NCBI GenBank assembly: GCA_000648925.1
Contig: JFHF01000038.1
Location: 1 to 64,000 of the forward strand
Length of the DNA stretch: 64,000 bases
Source: Caballeronia jiangsuensis
GTDB taxonomy: Bacteria; Pseudomonadota; Gammaproteobacteria; Burkholderiales; Burkholderiaceae
Reading direction: 5' to 3'
Below, piece after piece: positions 36,301 through 44,736 of the stretch. The notes below the pieces were generated by a model. The model was not told the origin of the DNA and searched no databases. It worked only from the letters and a program-made list of their open reading frames with translations. How positions within the stretch are numbered: position 1 is the stretch's first letter; each line of letters begins with the position of its first letter. Both the position numbers and the translations under genes were made by a program.

Positions 36301-36511
36301 ATCCTGCGATCATCAGCACGGCCGATGCGCCCGCGGTGACGATCGGCACCGACGGCCGGTCGGCCCAGACGCACAGCACGACCGGCAGCACGTAGAAGAT
36401 CCAGATCGCGACGCGCATCGGCGTGAGCACATCGATGCTGAACACGACCGCGAGCGAGAGCGCGATGGCGAGGTAAATCCAGGAGCGTAGGTTTCGAGTG
36501 TCTAGAGGCAT
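33377..36511 (-). CDS. Hybrid sensor histidine kinase with GAF domain and three receivers
   Basis: A 1044-residue membrane kinase. Three or four N-terminal helices (to about residue 110) are followed by a GAF-like domain (about 125-270), a long coiled coil with many Glu/Gln (ETQRQSEELQVQQEELRVSN), HisKA (FLANMSHELRTPLNSSLIL) and HATPase (GGSGLGLSISREF). A Pro/Ala linker leads to three receivers, with acceptor regions GILLDIGLPDQSG, CVVMDLALPDGSG and LVLMDVMMPEMDG. All three keep a plausible acceptor aspartate. It heads an operon with cheR-, cheB- and receiver-kinase genes. Confidence 0.93.
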   Translation of the reverse strand: MPLDTRNLRSWIYLAIALSLAVVFSIDVLTPMRVAIWIFYVLPVVLCVWADRPSVPIVTAGASAVLMIAGYALAAADPNTSRDVLQINRAMGIVVLLALAAVAHLYIKSRLAVQRTTWLQQGIVQLGVKLRGEQSPASIGVSILRSIIPYVEAKVGVVYALDGDALVRVGAWALPDEGGAPARIARGEGLVGQAIEEARVLELRDASSHYLKAGSALGSATASRVLIAPLFADGDVAGAIELGFVGNEGRFDDARALLDMASEPIGMALRSARYRARLVELLEETQRQSEELQVQQEELRVSNEELEERGRALQDSQGRLEQQQAELEQTNVQLEEHTQHLERQKAELLQAQQELTANALEMERASQYKSEFLANMSHELRTPLNSSLILAKLLQDNKQGNLTDEQVRYAATIHSSNSDLLSLINDILDLSKVEAGQMDVQFAPTSVDSILQTLRQSFAPVAGSKGVEFITQHGENVPQYFVTDSQRLLQVLRNLLSNAFKFTERGSVTVAVERAGDNALRFDVRDTGIGIAREKQDMIFQAFQQADGTTSRKYGGSGLGLSISREFSRLLGGSVSVSSELGHGSVFSVTLPIAVREGTVTAKLDTIAQASEPAPAAAPASAPAPVRPQPVQPPVAMPEPMAIADDRADRKRPGRVILVIEDDQPFARILYDLAHELDFDCVHAATATQGVELARSLQPNGILLDIGLPDQSGLTVLEWLKHDPLTRHIPIHVVSATDHADVALHLGAIGYTLKPSARDDLAHAIRKLEARSSQGMRRVLVVEDDPALRQSIHALLASETVGIVEAGSIAEAIEEMQRAPFDCVVMDLALPDGSGYELLERVSAGGGQASPPVIVYTGRLLSQDEEQRLRRYSKSIIIKGAKSPERLLDEVTLFLHSVESALPPEQQRMLRAARQRDDVFEGRTILLAEDDVRNIFALSRVIEPLGATLEIARNGREALEALARRGDIDLVLMDVMMPEMDGLTAMTEIRKRAEHARLPIIALTAKAMPSDRQKCLEAGADDYISKPIDVDKLVSLCRVWLRQR

Positions 36512-36684
36512 CGTCCACCGGTTCTGTTCATGTTTTGCGCGGGCCTCGCGCCGGCAGCAGGCACGGACCTTAGCATGACGCGCAAGCCCTTGTCACATCG
36601 GGCTTTGCAGCCGATCGGCGCATGCTTTCCCGCGCGGCAGTTGTTACGAAAGACGGCCGCGCCAGTATTTTCAACGAGGTAAGA

Positions 36685-37695
36685 ATGACTGATTTTTCCG
36701 GCTCTCGCGTGCTCGTCACGGGCGCCTCGGGGTTCGTCGGGTCCGCGGTCGCGCGGCTCGCCATCGAACGCGGTTTCGACGTGCGCGTGCTCGTGCGCAA
36801 GACCAGCCCGCGCAAGAACGTCGAATCGCTGAATGCGGAGATTGTCGTCGGCGATATGCGCGACGAAGCGTCGATGCGCGCGGCGCTCAAGGGCGTGCGA
36901 TTCCTTTTCCACGTCGCCGCCGATTACCGCATCTGGGCGCCGGACCCGAGCGAGATCGAGCGCGCGAATCTCGAAGGCACCGAGGCGACGATGCGCGCGG
37001 CGTTAGCGGAAGGCGTAGAACGCATCGTTTATACCAGCAGCGTCGCGACGTTGAAGGTGACGAGTTCCGGCGCGATCGCCGACGAGACCAAGCCATCGGA
37101 CCCGGCGAGCACCATCGGCGCGTACAAGCGCAGCAAGGTGCTGGCCGAGCGCGCCGTCGAGCGCATGGTCGCGCAGAACGCGCTGCCCGCGGTGATCGTG
37201 AATCCGTCGACGCCGATCGGCCCGCGCGACGTGCGTCCGACACCAACCGGGCGCATCATCGTCGAAGCGGCGACGGGCAAGATCCCCGCGTTTGTCGATA
37301 CGGGCCTGAATCTGGTGCATGTCGACGATGTCGCGAACGGGCACTTTCTGGCGCTGGAGCGCGGCAACATCGGCGAGCGGTACATCCTCGGCGGCGAGAA
37401 TCTGCCCTTGCAGCAGATGCTCGCGGACATCGCCGGGTTCGTCGGACGCAAACCGCCGACCATCAAGCTGCCGCGCGGCCCGCTCTATCCGGTGGCGCTG
37501 GGCGCTGAACTGATCGCCAAGCTGACCGGCAAGGAACCGATGGTCACGCGCGACGCGCTGCGCATGTCGAAGAACAAGATGTACTTCACGTCGGCGAAGG
37601 CCGAACGCGAGCTGGGCTACAGCGCGCGGCCGTACCGGCAGGGATTGAAGGATGCGCTCGACTGGTTCCGGACGAACGGGTATCTCGCAGGATGA
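36685..37695 (+). CDS. hpnA: Hopanoid-associated sugar epimerase
   Basis: A 336-residue extended short-chain dehydrogenase. The NAD-binding loop is VLVTGASGFVGSAVARLA; VAADYRIWAPDP is a signature of HpnA; the catalytic YKRSKVLAE tyrosine-lysine pair and VNPSTPIGPRD follow. HpnA acts on nucleotide sugars or side chains linked to hopanoid modification; the precise reaction is not settled. No other hpn gene is in the window. The start at 36685 follows ACGAGGTAAGA. Confidence 0.87.
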   Translation: MTDFSGSRVLVTGASGFVGSAVARLAIERGFDVRVLVRKTSPRKNVESLNAEIVVGDMRDEASMRAALKGVRFLFHVAADYRIWAPDPSEIERANLEGTEATMRAALAEGVERIVYTSSVATLKVTSSGAIADETKPSDPASTIGAYKRSKVLAERAVERMVAQNALPAVIVNPSTPIGPRDVRPTPTGRIIVEAATGKIPAFVDTGLNLVHVDDVANGHFLALERGNIGERYILGGENLPLQQMLADIAGFVGRKPPTIKLPRGPLYPVALGAELIAKLTGKEPMVTRDALRMSKNKMYFTSAKAERELGYSARPYRQGLKDALDWFRTNGYLAG

Positions 37696-37939
37696 AGCAC
37701 GGAATCATTTCATGAAACGTTCCGGCCGGAGCAACGAGGCGCAGTAGCGCAACTCTTGTATAAGACTCGAAAAAAGTTAAGTCCTTGATATAGCAAGAAA
37801 AACGTCCGTTTTGACCCGTTTCGCACGGCGAGATTCACACGCGCGCCCCGCAAAAATCAGGCAGAATAGCGGTTTGTTGCCGGAGGGGTGCCGAGGCCGG
37901 CGGTTTTTTCCAACCTGTTTTCGGATGTCGAGACAAGCG

Positions 37940-40186
37940 ATGAGTAATCAGCAACCCACCATCATCTACACCCTGACCGACGAAGCTCCGCTGCTCGCGA
38001 CCAGCGCCTTTCTGCCGATCATCCGTGCCTTCACCGCGCCGGCGGGCGTCAATGTCGCGACGAGCGACATCTCCGTGGCCGCGCGTATCCTCGGCGAATT
38101 CCCCGAATTCCTGACCGACGAGCAGAAGGTCCCCGACAACCTCGCCGAGCTCGGCCGCCTCACGCAACTCGACGACACCAACATCATCAAGCTGCCGAAC
38201 ATCAGCGCGTCCCTGCACCAGTTGACGAGCGCGATCAAGGAGCTTCAGTCGAAGGGCTACAAGCTGCCCGACTACCCCGAAGAGCCGAAGAACGACGAAG
38301 AGAAAGCCATCCGCGCGCGTTATGGCAAGTGCCTCGGCTCGGCCGTGAACCCGGTTCTGCGCGAAGGCAACTCGGACCGCCGTGCGCCGCTCGCCGTGAA
38401 GAACTACGCGAAGAAGCATCCGCACAGCATGGGCGAGTGGAGCATGGCTTCGCGCACGCACGTCGCGCACATGAAGCATGGCGACTTCTATCACGGCGAA
38501 AAATCGGTCACGAACGACAAGGCGCGTGAAGTGCGCATGGAACTCGTCACGAAGCGCGGTGAGACCATCGTGCTCAAGCCGAAGGTCAAGCTGCAGGACG
38601 GCGAGATCGTCGACAGCATGTTCATGAGCAAGAAGGCGCTGGTCGAGTTCTACGAAGAGCAGATGGAAGACGCGCGCAAGACCGGCGTCATGCTGTCGCT
38701 GCACGTGAAGGCGACCATGATGAAGGTCTCGCACCCGATCGTCTTCGGCCACGCCGTGAAGGTGTTCTACAAGGATGCGTTCGAGAAGCACGCGAAGCTC
38801 TTCGAAGAACTCGGCATCAACGTGAACAACGGCCTCGTCGACCTGTACACGAAGATCGAGACGCTGCCGGAATCGCAGCGCGATGAAGTCATCCGCGACA
38901 TGCACGCGTGCCACGAGCACCGCCCGGCGCTCGCGATGGTCGATTCGGCCAAGGGCATCTCGAACCTGCATGCGCCGAACGACGTGATCGTCGATGCCTC
39001 CATGCCCGCGATGATCCGCGCCGGCGGCAAGATGTGGGGCGCCGACGGCCGTCCGCAAGACACGAAGTGCCTGATTCCGGAAAGCACGTTCGCGCGCATC
39101 TATCAGGAAATCATCAACTTCTGCAAGACCAACGGCGCGTTCGATCCCAAGACCATGGGCACGGTGCCGAATGTCGGCCTGATGGCGCAGAAGGCCGAAG
39201 AGTACGGCTCGCACGACAAGACGTTCGAGATTGCGGAAGACGGCACGGCGCGCATCGTCGATAACGCGACGAACGAAGTCATCGAAGGACTCACGCAGGA
39301 AGTCGAGAAGGGCGACATCTGGCGCATGTGTCTCGTGAAGGACGCGCCGATCCGCGACTGGGTGAAGCTCGCCGTCACGCGCGTGAAGAACTCGGGCACG
39401 CCGGCGGTGTTCTGGCTCGACCCGTATCGTCCGCACGAAGCCGAGCTCATCAAGAAGGTCGAAACGTACCTGAAGGACTACGACACCGAGGGCCTCGAAA
39501 TCCACATCATGTCGCAAGTGCGCGCGATGCGTTACACGCTCGAGCGCGTGATCCGCGGCATGGACACGATTTCGGTCACCGGCAACATCCTGCGCGACTA
39601 CCTCACCGACCTGTTCCCGATCATGGAACTCGGCACGAGCGCGAAGATGCTGTCGATCGTTCCGCTGATGGCGGGCGGCGGCCTGTACGAGACGGGCGCG
39701 GGCGGTTCGGCGCCGAAGCACGTGCAGCAGCTCGTGCAGGAAAACCATCTGCGCTGGGACTCGCTCGGCGAATTCCTCGCGCTGGCGGTATCGCTCGAAG
39801 AGCTCGGCATCAAGAACGACAACGCGCGTGCGAAGCTCGTTGCGAAGGCGCTCGATGCCGCCACCGGCAAGCTGCTCGACAACAACAAGAGCCCGTCGCC
39901 GAAGACCGGCCTGCTCGACAATCGCGGCAGCCAGTTCTATCTCGCGATGTACTGGGCGCAAGAACTCGCGTCGCAGACGGACGACAAGGAACTCGCGCAA
40001 CTGTTCGCGCCGCTCGCGAAGACGCTGGCTGAAAACGAGCAGAAGATCGTCGACGAACTCGCGGCCGTGCAGGGCAATGCGGCGGACATCGGCGGCTACT
40101 ACAAGCCGGACGAGAAGAAGCTCGAAGCGGTGATGCGTCCGAGCAAGACGCTCAACGCCGCGCTCGCGGAGGTGAGCGCGAAGTAA
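37940..40186 (+). CDS. icd: NADP-dependent isocitrate dehydrogenase, monomeric type
   Basis: A 748-residue enzyme, the size of the monomeric IDH family (~740), unrelated in length to the dimeric ~420-residue form. The family opening IIYTLTDEAPLLATSAFLPI and the segments NYAKKHPHSMGEWSMASRTH, ATMMKVSHPIVFGH and NLHAPNDVIVDASMPAMI are present, as is GTSAKMLSIVPLMAGGGLYE. It makes 2-oxoglutarate and NADPH in the TCA cycle. ATG 37925 would add five residues. A terminator follows. Confidence 0.97.
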   Translation: MSNQQPTIIYTLTDEAPLLATSAFLPIIRAFTAPAGVNVATSDISVAARILGEFPEFLTDEQKVPDNLAELGRLTQLDDTNIIKLPNISASLHQLTSAIKELQSKGYKLPDYPEEPKNDEEKAIRARYGKCLGSAVNPVLREGNSDRRAPLAVKNYAKKHPHSMGEWSMASRTHVAHMKHGDFYHGEKSVTNDKAREVRMELVTKRGETIVLKPKVKLQDGEIVDSMFMSKKALVEFYEEQMEDARKTGVMLSLHVKATMMKVSHPIVFGHAVKVFYKDAFEKHAKLFEELGINVNNGLVDLYTKIETLPESQRDEVIRDMHACHEHRPALAMVDSAKGISNLHAPNDVIVDASMPAMIRAGGKMWGADGRPQDTKCLIPESTFARIYQEIINFCKTNGAFDPKTMGTVPNVGLMAQKAEEYGSHDKTFEIAEDGTARIVDNATNEVIEGLTQEVEKGDIWRMCLVKDAPIRDWVKLAVTRVKNSGTPAVFWLDPYRPHEAELIKKVETYLKDYDTEGLEIHIMSQVRAMRYTLERVIRGMDTISVTGNILRDYLTDLFPIMELGTSAKMLSIVPLMAGGGLYETGAGGSAPKHVQQLVQENHLRWDSLGEFLALAVSLEELGIKNDNARAKLVAKALDAATGKLLDNNKSPSPKTGLLDNRGSQFYLAMYWAQELASQTDDKELAQLFAPLAKTLAENEQKIVDELAAVQGNAADIGGYYKPDEKKLEAVMRPSKTLNAALAEVSAK

Positions 40187-40216
40187 GGTGGCACGGGCGC
40201 GTCATGCGCCCCGATG

Positions 40217-40251
40217 AACCGGCATCTCTTCGGGGATGCCGGTTTTGTTTT
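40217..40251 (+). terminator. Rho-independent terminator after icd
   Basis: AACCGGCATC pairs with GATGCCGGTT around an eight-base loop, then TTTGTTTTG. It ends the icd transcript 30 bp past its stop. Confidence 0.85.
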
Positions 40252-40389
40252 GCGCCATCGGCGTCGAAGAAATCTGTCGTGTAATCCGCAGTTTCGGTGC
40301 AATTGGTTACAACCTGTGCCGACCTCGCCAAATTCGAGCGGGTAGAATCGTTGCCTCGCCGCCCGCTTGCCAGACACAGACACACTCGC

Positions 40390-40920
40390 ATGAATCTACA
40401 AGACCAGCTCGGCGCGCTTGAGTCGAGCCTCGACACGCTCCTCCAGACCGCCGCCGCATCTGTCCGATCATCCGTTGAATCGACCGAAACCGCTTCGACG
40501 TCGGTTGCGGCTTCGCCGGATGAACCGCCCGCGTTGGGCGACGTGAGCGAACCGGCGGATTCCGCCGCGCCCGCCGAACCGCCCGGTTTGAACGAGCCGC
40601 CCACGCTTGTCGTCTCGCGTCCGGACCGCGATGCCGTTGAAATGACGATTGCGGGCAAGACGGTGAAGTTGAGCCCGGAAGGGGTGTCGGAGCTGATCGA
40701 GGAATTGTCGAACGTGCGGGCTTCGATGTCGCCGGAGCAGCCTGGGGGTATCGCGCCTGGGTGGCGGTTTGCGGCTACCAAGAATCCCGTCATGGCGACG
40801 CAGAAATATGCCAACGGCGATCGGCTGCTGGTCATGCGTCATGCCGGGCATGGTTGGGTGCCGTTTACGTTTTCGCCCAACATGGTCATTGAGTTGTATG
40901 CCATGTTGACTAAGAAATAG
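40390..40920 (+). CDS. Hypothetical acidic protein with conserved C-terminal domain
   Basis: A 176-residue protein. The N-terminal half is Ala/Ser/Glu/Pro-rich and likely unfolded (ESTETASTSVAASPDEPP). The C-terminal half looks folded: VSRPDRDAVEMTIAGKTVKL, SPEGVSELIEELSNVRAS, ATKNPVMATQKYANGDRLL and GHGWVPFTFSPNMVIELYAM. No family is recognised. It is a complete gene; the palindromic repeat begins within five bases of its stop. Confidence 0.7.
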   Translation: MNLQDQLGALESSLDTLLQTAAASVRSSVESTETASTSVAASPDEPPALGDVSEPADSAAPAEPPGLNEPPTLVVSRPDRDAVEMTIAGKTVKLSPEGVSELIEELSNVRASMSPEQPGGIAPGWRFAATKNPVMATQKYANGDRLLVMRHAGHGWVPFTFSPNMVIELYAMLTKK

Positions 40921-40924
40921 GCGT

Positions 40925-41560
40925 CGGTTTTTTCTTCGCTGGGTCCCGTTATCGTGTCGGTCTATTGGCGTTGCCCCTGTGCGGGGCGGCAGTCACTTTC
41001 TTTGCTGCTGCAAAGAAAGTAACCAAAGAAACAGCTTTCCCCAGCCTAAGCACTTCACACCGGCCGCGGCACAGACGATTGGCCTAATGGCCCGGCACTA
41101 GCGTGTGCCCCCACAAGCAGACAAGGGCTTGGACCGCGCACGGTCCGACTCATCGCACCGCTTCACTGACTGGTTCAGCACCAAATAGCTCCGGCCCGCT
41201 TCGCGGCCGATGGGTCAATCGGGTGCGCGTGCGCTCCTTCTTCGATGGTTTCCCTCGCATACCCCACGGCAGCGCGTAGCGCTGTGCCGAAGCTATTTGG
41301 TGCTGAACCAGCGCCCTAAAACAACTAGCTTGTCAGACCGTGCGCGAGCCAAGCCCGATTGTTCCTTCGAGGGCGACACTTAGGCGAGTGCCGCCTGCGC
41401 CTGGCAAGCATGGCCAAACTGCGTGTGACCGCGGGCTTGAACGAGCTGTTTCTTTGGTTACTTTCTTTGCAGCAGCAAAGAAAGTGACTGCCGCCCCGCA
41501 CAGGGGCAGTGCTAATAGACCACCGCGAAACCGGGATCCGGCGAAATAAAAAACAAAAAA
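40925..41560. repeat. Composite palindromic intergenic repeat, full copy 2
   Basis: About 635 bp and closely similar to copy 1 in the same orientation. Inverted ends lie at about 40925-41037 and 41450-41560. A perfect 21-base inner inverted repeat pairs 41170-41190 with 41291-41311 (it contains CTGGTTCAGCACC). It fills the whole gap between two convergent genes, so one or both could use its hairpins as transcript ends. The CTTTCTTTGC/GCAAAGAAAG hairpin appears in both ends. Confidence 0.88.
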
Positions 41561-41563
41561 CCC

Positions 41564-43363
41564 TCACAACACCGGCACACCCAACGCCTCCCGCCTCGCC
41601 AGCAGCCCATGAATCTGCGACACAACCGCCGCCCCCTCCCCCACCGCAGCCGCCACACGCTTCGTCGAACTCGACCGCACATCGCCGATAGCGAAAACCC
41701 CCGGCACGCTGGTTTCCAGCGCCATCACGCCTTCCGTGCGTCCCTCATGCGCCTCGGGTCCGGTCTGCACAAACCCCTTGCCATCGACATTCACATTGCA
41801 GTTGCGCAGCCAGTCGGTATTCGGATCCGCGCCGGTGAAGAGAAACAGATGCCGCGAGTCGATCGTGAGCGGTCCATCCGGCGTCTTGCAATTGACGGCG
41901 GTCAGCGCGCGACCATCGCCATCGAGTGAAGTGATCTGCGTATGCGTGCGCACCGTGACGTTCGGCAACGAGCCGATGCGCTCAACCAGATAATGCGACA
42001 TGCTCGCCGAAAGCCCCGCCCCGCGAATCAGCACATGCACGTGCTTCGCGTGCGTCGCGAGATAAACCACCGCCTGTCCCGCCGAATTGCCGCCGCCGAC
42101 CAGCACGACTTCCGAGTTCTTGCACAGCTTCGCCTCGACCGGCGACGCCCAGTAATACGTGCCGTGCCCTTCGTAACGCTCTAGCCCGGCGATGTCCGGC
42201 CGCCGATACGCCGCGCCCGACGCGATCACCACCGTCTGCGTCGTCACGCGCTTGCCGTTCTCCAGTTCGATCTGGATCGGATTGCAATCGCAATGCAGCG
42301 CCTTGATCTTGGTCGGAATCGCGATATGCGCGCCGAACTTCTGCGCCTGCACGAACGCGCGCCCTGCGAGCGCCTGCCCCGAGATGCCGGTCGGGAAACC
42401 GAGATAATTTTCGATGCGCGAACTCGCCCCCGCCTGCCCGCCCGGCGCGCGGCAATCGAACACCGCCACCGACAAGCCTTCGGACGCCGCATACACCGCC
42501 GTCGCGAGACCCGCCGGCCCCGCGCCGACGATCGCGACATCGTAGACATGCGCCGGATCGAACTCGGGCAGCCAGCCGAGCTGCGTCGCGATCTGATTCT
42601 CGGTAGGCGCGCGCAGCACCGTGCCGTCCGGACAGATGACGAGCGGGAAATCGGACGTCGATGCCGAGATGCGTTCGAGCAGCGAGATCGCGTCGGGATC
42701 GGTGCAGGCGTCGATCACCGTATGCGGATAACCGTTGCGCCGCAGAAAGCCTTGCAGCGAAACCAAACGGCCATCGTCCGACTGGCCGAGCAGCACCGGC
42801 CCGCTGCCCTTTTCGATCAGCCCGACGCGCCGCAGGATCAGCGCGCGCATGATGCGCTCGCCCAGTTCCGCTTCGGCGACGAGCAGCGCCCGCAGCCGCT
42901 CCGGCGGAATCACGATGCCGTCGACATCCTCGGCGGCGACGCCATCGACGAGACAGGGCTTGCCCGAAAGCTGCGCCACTTCCGCCAGAAAATGTCCCGG
43001 CCCGTGCTCGACGACGAGATGCTCCTGCCCGAGCGCGTTACGCCGCGTCACGCGCACGAGCCCCTTCAGGACGATCACCATGCCGCGCCCGGTCTCGCCC
43101 ATACGGAACATCCATTCGCCCTGACGCCAGTGCGACGCAGTGCCGAAGCGGCTCATGCGCTCGATCTCGTTGTCCGTCAGGCGCGGGAACATCTGGTGCG
43201 CGCGCGTTTCGAGCGGCGAGAACGGCGCGCTGTCGTCGGACGCGGCGGCAGCGGCCGGCGATGCCACGACGTTCGGATTGGAACTCTCCAGCGGCTCGCG
43301 CGCGCTCCACGCGACGACATTCGGCATGCCTTGACCAGGCTCGTTGAACGGCGTTGTGCTCAT
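41564..43363 (-). CDS. cNMP-binding flavoprotein of the thioredoxin-reductase fold, lacking the CxxC pair
   Basis: A 599-residue protein. A cyclic-nucleotide-binding domain is at about 55-170 (WRQGEWMFRMGETGRGMVIV, HGPGHFLAEVAQLSGKPCL). A glutaredoxin-like segment without cysteine pair follows at about 195-270. Then comes a TrxR-type oxidoreductase with FAD loop VAIVGAGPAGLATAVYAASE, NADPH loop VVLVGGGNSAGQAVVYLA, and GVFAIGDVRSSSTKRVAAAV. Where thioredoxin reductase has CATC this protein reads YYWASPVEAKL, so it cannot reduce thioredoxin in the usual way. Its start overlaps the DedA-rhodanese stop by ATGA. Confidence 0.88.
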   Translation of the reverse strand: MSTTPFNEPGQGMPNVVAWSAREPLESSNPNVVASPAAAAASDDSAPFSPLETRAHQMFPRLTDNEIERMSRFGTASHWRQGEWMFRMGETGRGMVIVLKGLVRVTRRNALGQEHLVVEHGPGHFLAEVAQLSGKPCLVDGVAAEDVDGIVIPPERLRALLVAEAELGERIMRALILRRVGLIEKGSGPVLLGQSDDGRLVSLQGFLRRNGYPHTVIDACTDPDAISLLERISASTSDFPLVICPDGTVLRAPTENQIATQLGWLPEFDPAHVYDVAIVGAGPAGLATAVYAASEGLSVAVFDCRAPGGQAGASSRIENYLGFPTGISGQALAGRAFVQAQKFGAHIAIPTKIKALHCDCNPIQIELENGKRVTTQTVVIASGAAYRRPDIAGLERYEGHGTYYWASPVEAKLCKNSEVVLVGGGNSAGQAVVYLATHAKHVHVLIRGAGLSASMSHYLVERIGSLPNVTVRTHTQITSLDGDGRALTAVNCKTPDGPLTIDSRHLFLFTGADPNTDWLRNCNVNVDGKGFVQTGPEAHEGRTEGVMALETSVPGVFAIGDVRSSSTKRVAAAVGEGAAVVSQIHGLLARREALGVPVL

Positions 43364-44457
43364 GCGCGATCTCCGTGTGGATAACCAGCTTCATGCAGGG
43401 ATGCCGAACCCGCGGACGATGCCGCCGCCGATTTCACCGGCCAGGGGCACATCGCCGCCATTTCCGCGACCTCCTCGGGCGTGGTCGCCGCGAGTTCGCC
43501 GAACTCGGTCAGCGTCGCGACATCGAAACCGGCGAGCCGCCAGGCGTCCAGCCCGCCCGTGAGCGGCACGACGTCCCGGAAACCCGCGTTGCGCATCGTC
43601 TTGGCCATCCACGCCGCCGACACTTCGTTCGGACACGAGCAGTAGATGACGACCTTGCGCGACTTGTCGTAGTTCTCGATGATCCTCGCGAGATCGCGCT
43701 CGTCGGCGAAAAGTGAACCGGGAATCGCGGCCGGATCGAGCATGCGCTTTTCCGGCGAGCGGATATCGAAGATCACGGGAAGCGGCTGGTCGTTCATCAG
43801 CGCATAGAGCTCGTCCACGCTGATGCGCGCCTTTTCCAGCGTCGCCATGAGCGCGCGGCGCCGCCACCAGCGATACGTGACATAGATCGCGAGCAACACC
43901 GCGAGGACGACCACCGCCTGCCGCCCGAGCTGCGAGATCATCGCGAACACCATTTCGAGCTGCGCCGCGAAGATGACGCCGACGGTCAATCCGACCGCGC
44001 CCCACAGCGCGACGCCGCCGCCGTCGTGCGCGATGAAGCTGCGCAGCTTCACGCCCATCGCGCCGGCGAGCGGCACGGAGACGAGCGAGAGACCGGGGAT
44101 GAACTTCGCGACGAGCAGAATGCGCACGCCCCAGCGGCCGAAAAAGCGCTCCGTCTTCTTCACGCAGGTATCGCGCGAAAGAGACAGCTTGCAGATGGTC
44201 TTGAGCGTCTTGTCGCCGTACTTGCGCCCGCCCTGGAACCAGACGAGATCGCCGAGCACGCCGCCCGCCACCGCGATGCACAGCACGCCCAGAAGCGGCG
44301 TCCAGAACGCGCCGCCGTTCACCGCCATCAGCGCGATGGACGCGCCGACGATGATCATCGTCGGCATCGCGGGCACGGGCAGCCCGAGTGCCGAGCCCAT
44401 CACGTTGATGAAAACGATCGCCGGGCCGAATCGATCGACTAGCTGATGCAACAGCAT
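43360..44457 (-). CDS. DedA-family membrane protein fused to a rhodanese domain
   Basis: A 365-residue fusion. Residues 1-210 are a DedA/SNARE-associated membrane domain (GSALGLPVPAMPTMIIVGAS, VLGDLVWFQGGRKYG, FGRWGVRILLVAKFIPGLSL). Residues ~220-330 are a rhodanese domain with active-site cysteine loop VIYCSCPNEVSAA and LTGGLDAWRLAGF. DedA proteins move lipids or support proton-driven processes; the rhodanese moves sulfur. The ATGA overlap with the following flavoprotein gene indicates one operon and a joint redox or sulfur-related task (inference). Confidence 0.92.
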   Translation of the reverse strand: MLLHQLVDRFGPAIVFINVMGSALGLPVPAMPTMIIVGASIALMAVNGGAFWTPLLGVLCIAVAGGVLGDLVWFQGGRKYGDKTLKTICKLSLSRDTCVKKTERFFGRWGVRILLVAKFIPGLSLVSVPLAGAMGVKLRSFIAHDGGGVALWGAVGLTVGVIFAAQLEMVFAMISQLGRQAVVVLAVLLAIYVTYRWWRRRALMATLEKARISVDELYALMNDQPLPVIFDIRSPEKRMLDPAAIPGSLFADERDLARIIENYDKSRKVVIYCSCPNEVSAAWMAKTMRNAGFRDVVPLTGGLDAWRLAGFDVATLTEFGELAATTPEEVAEMAAMCPWPVKSAAASSAGSASLHEAGYPHGDRA

Positions 44458-44736
44458 GGGAATCTCCCGCGCGGGAAGGGTGTGTTCACAGGACGACGGG
44501 ACGCGCGCCGGGAAACCGGCGCTGCGAAGGCGCGAAAAGCACGAAAGCGAAAGAGATACGAGCTTGCGACCGCTCGTGGTTCAACGCGGTGCACGCGGCG
44601 CCCGGCCGACGTTCGTCACATTTAAGGGATAAGTGTAGCCCGGAAATGCGTATGTAAGCATGACCGGCGCGCGAGCCGCGGGCATCGCGCGCGCGATGCC
44701 CGGTGCGGAAGGGATCGACCGCGCAAAGTGTGGGAT

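Noticed and set aside
37696..37939. Repeated CTTG.ATA elements upstream of icd as a riboswitch or RNA gene
   Set aside because: The region is short, with imperfect repeats and no stable fold; an ordinary promoter is the simpler reading.
41564..43363. Annotation as an ordinary thioredoxin reductase
   Set aside because: The redox-active CxxC is missing and extra cNMP and glutaredoxin-like domains precede the flavoprotein part.
44458..44736. Intergenic region between the DedA-rhodanese gene and denD as a hidden gene
   Set aside because: No start with ribosome site and no conserved frame on either strand; no repeat or hairpin of note.
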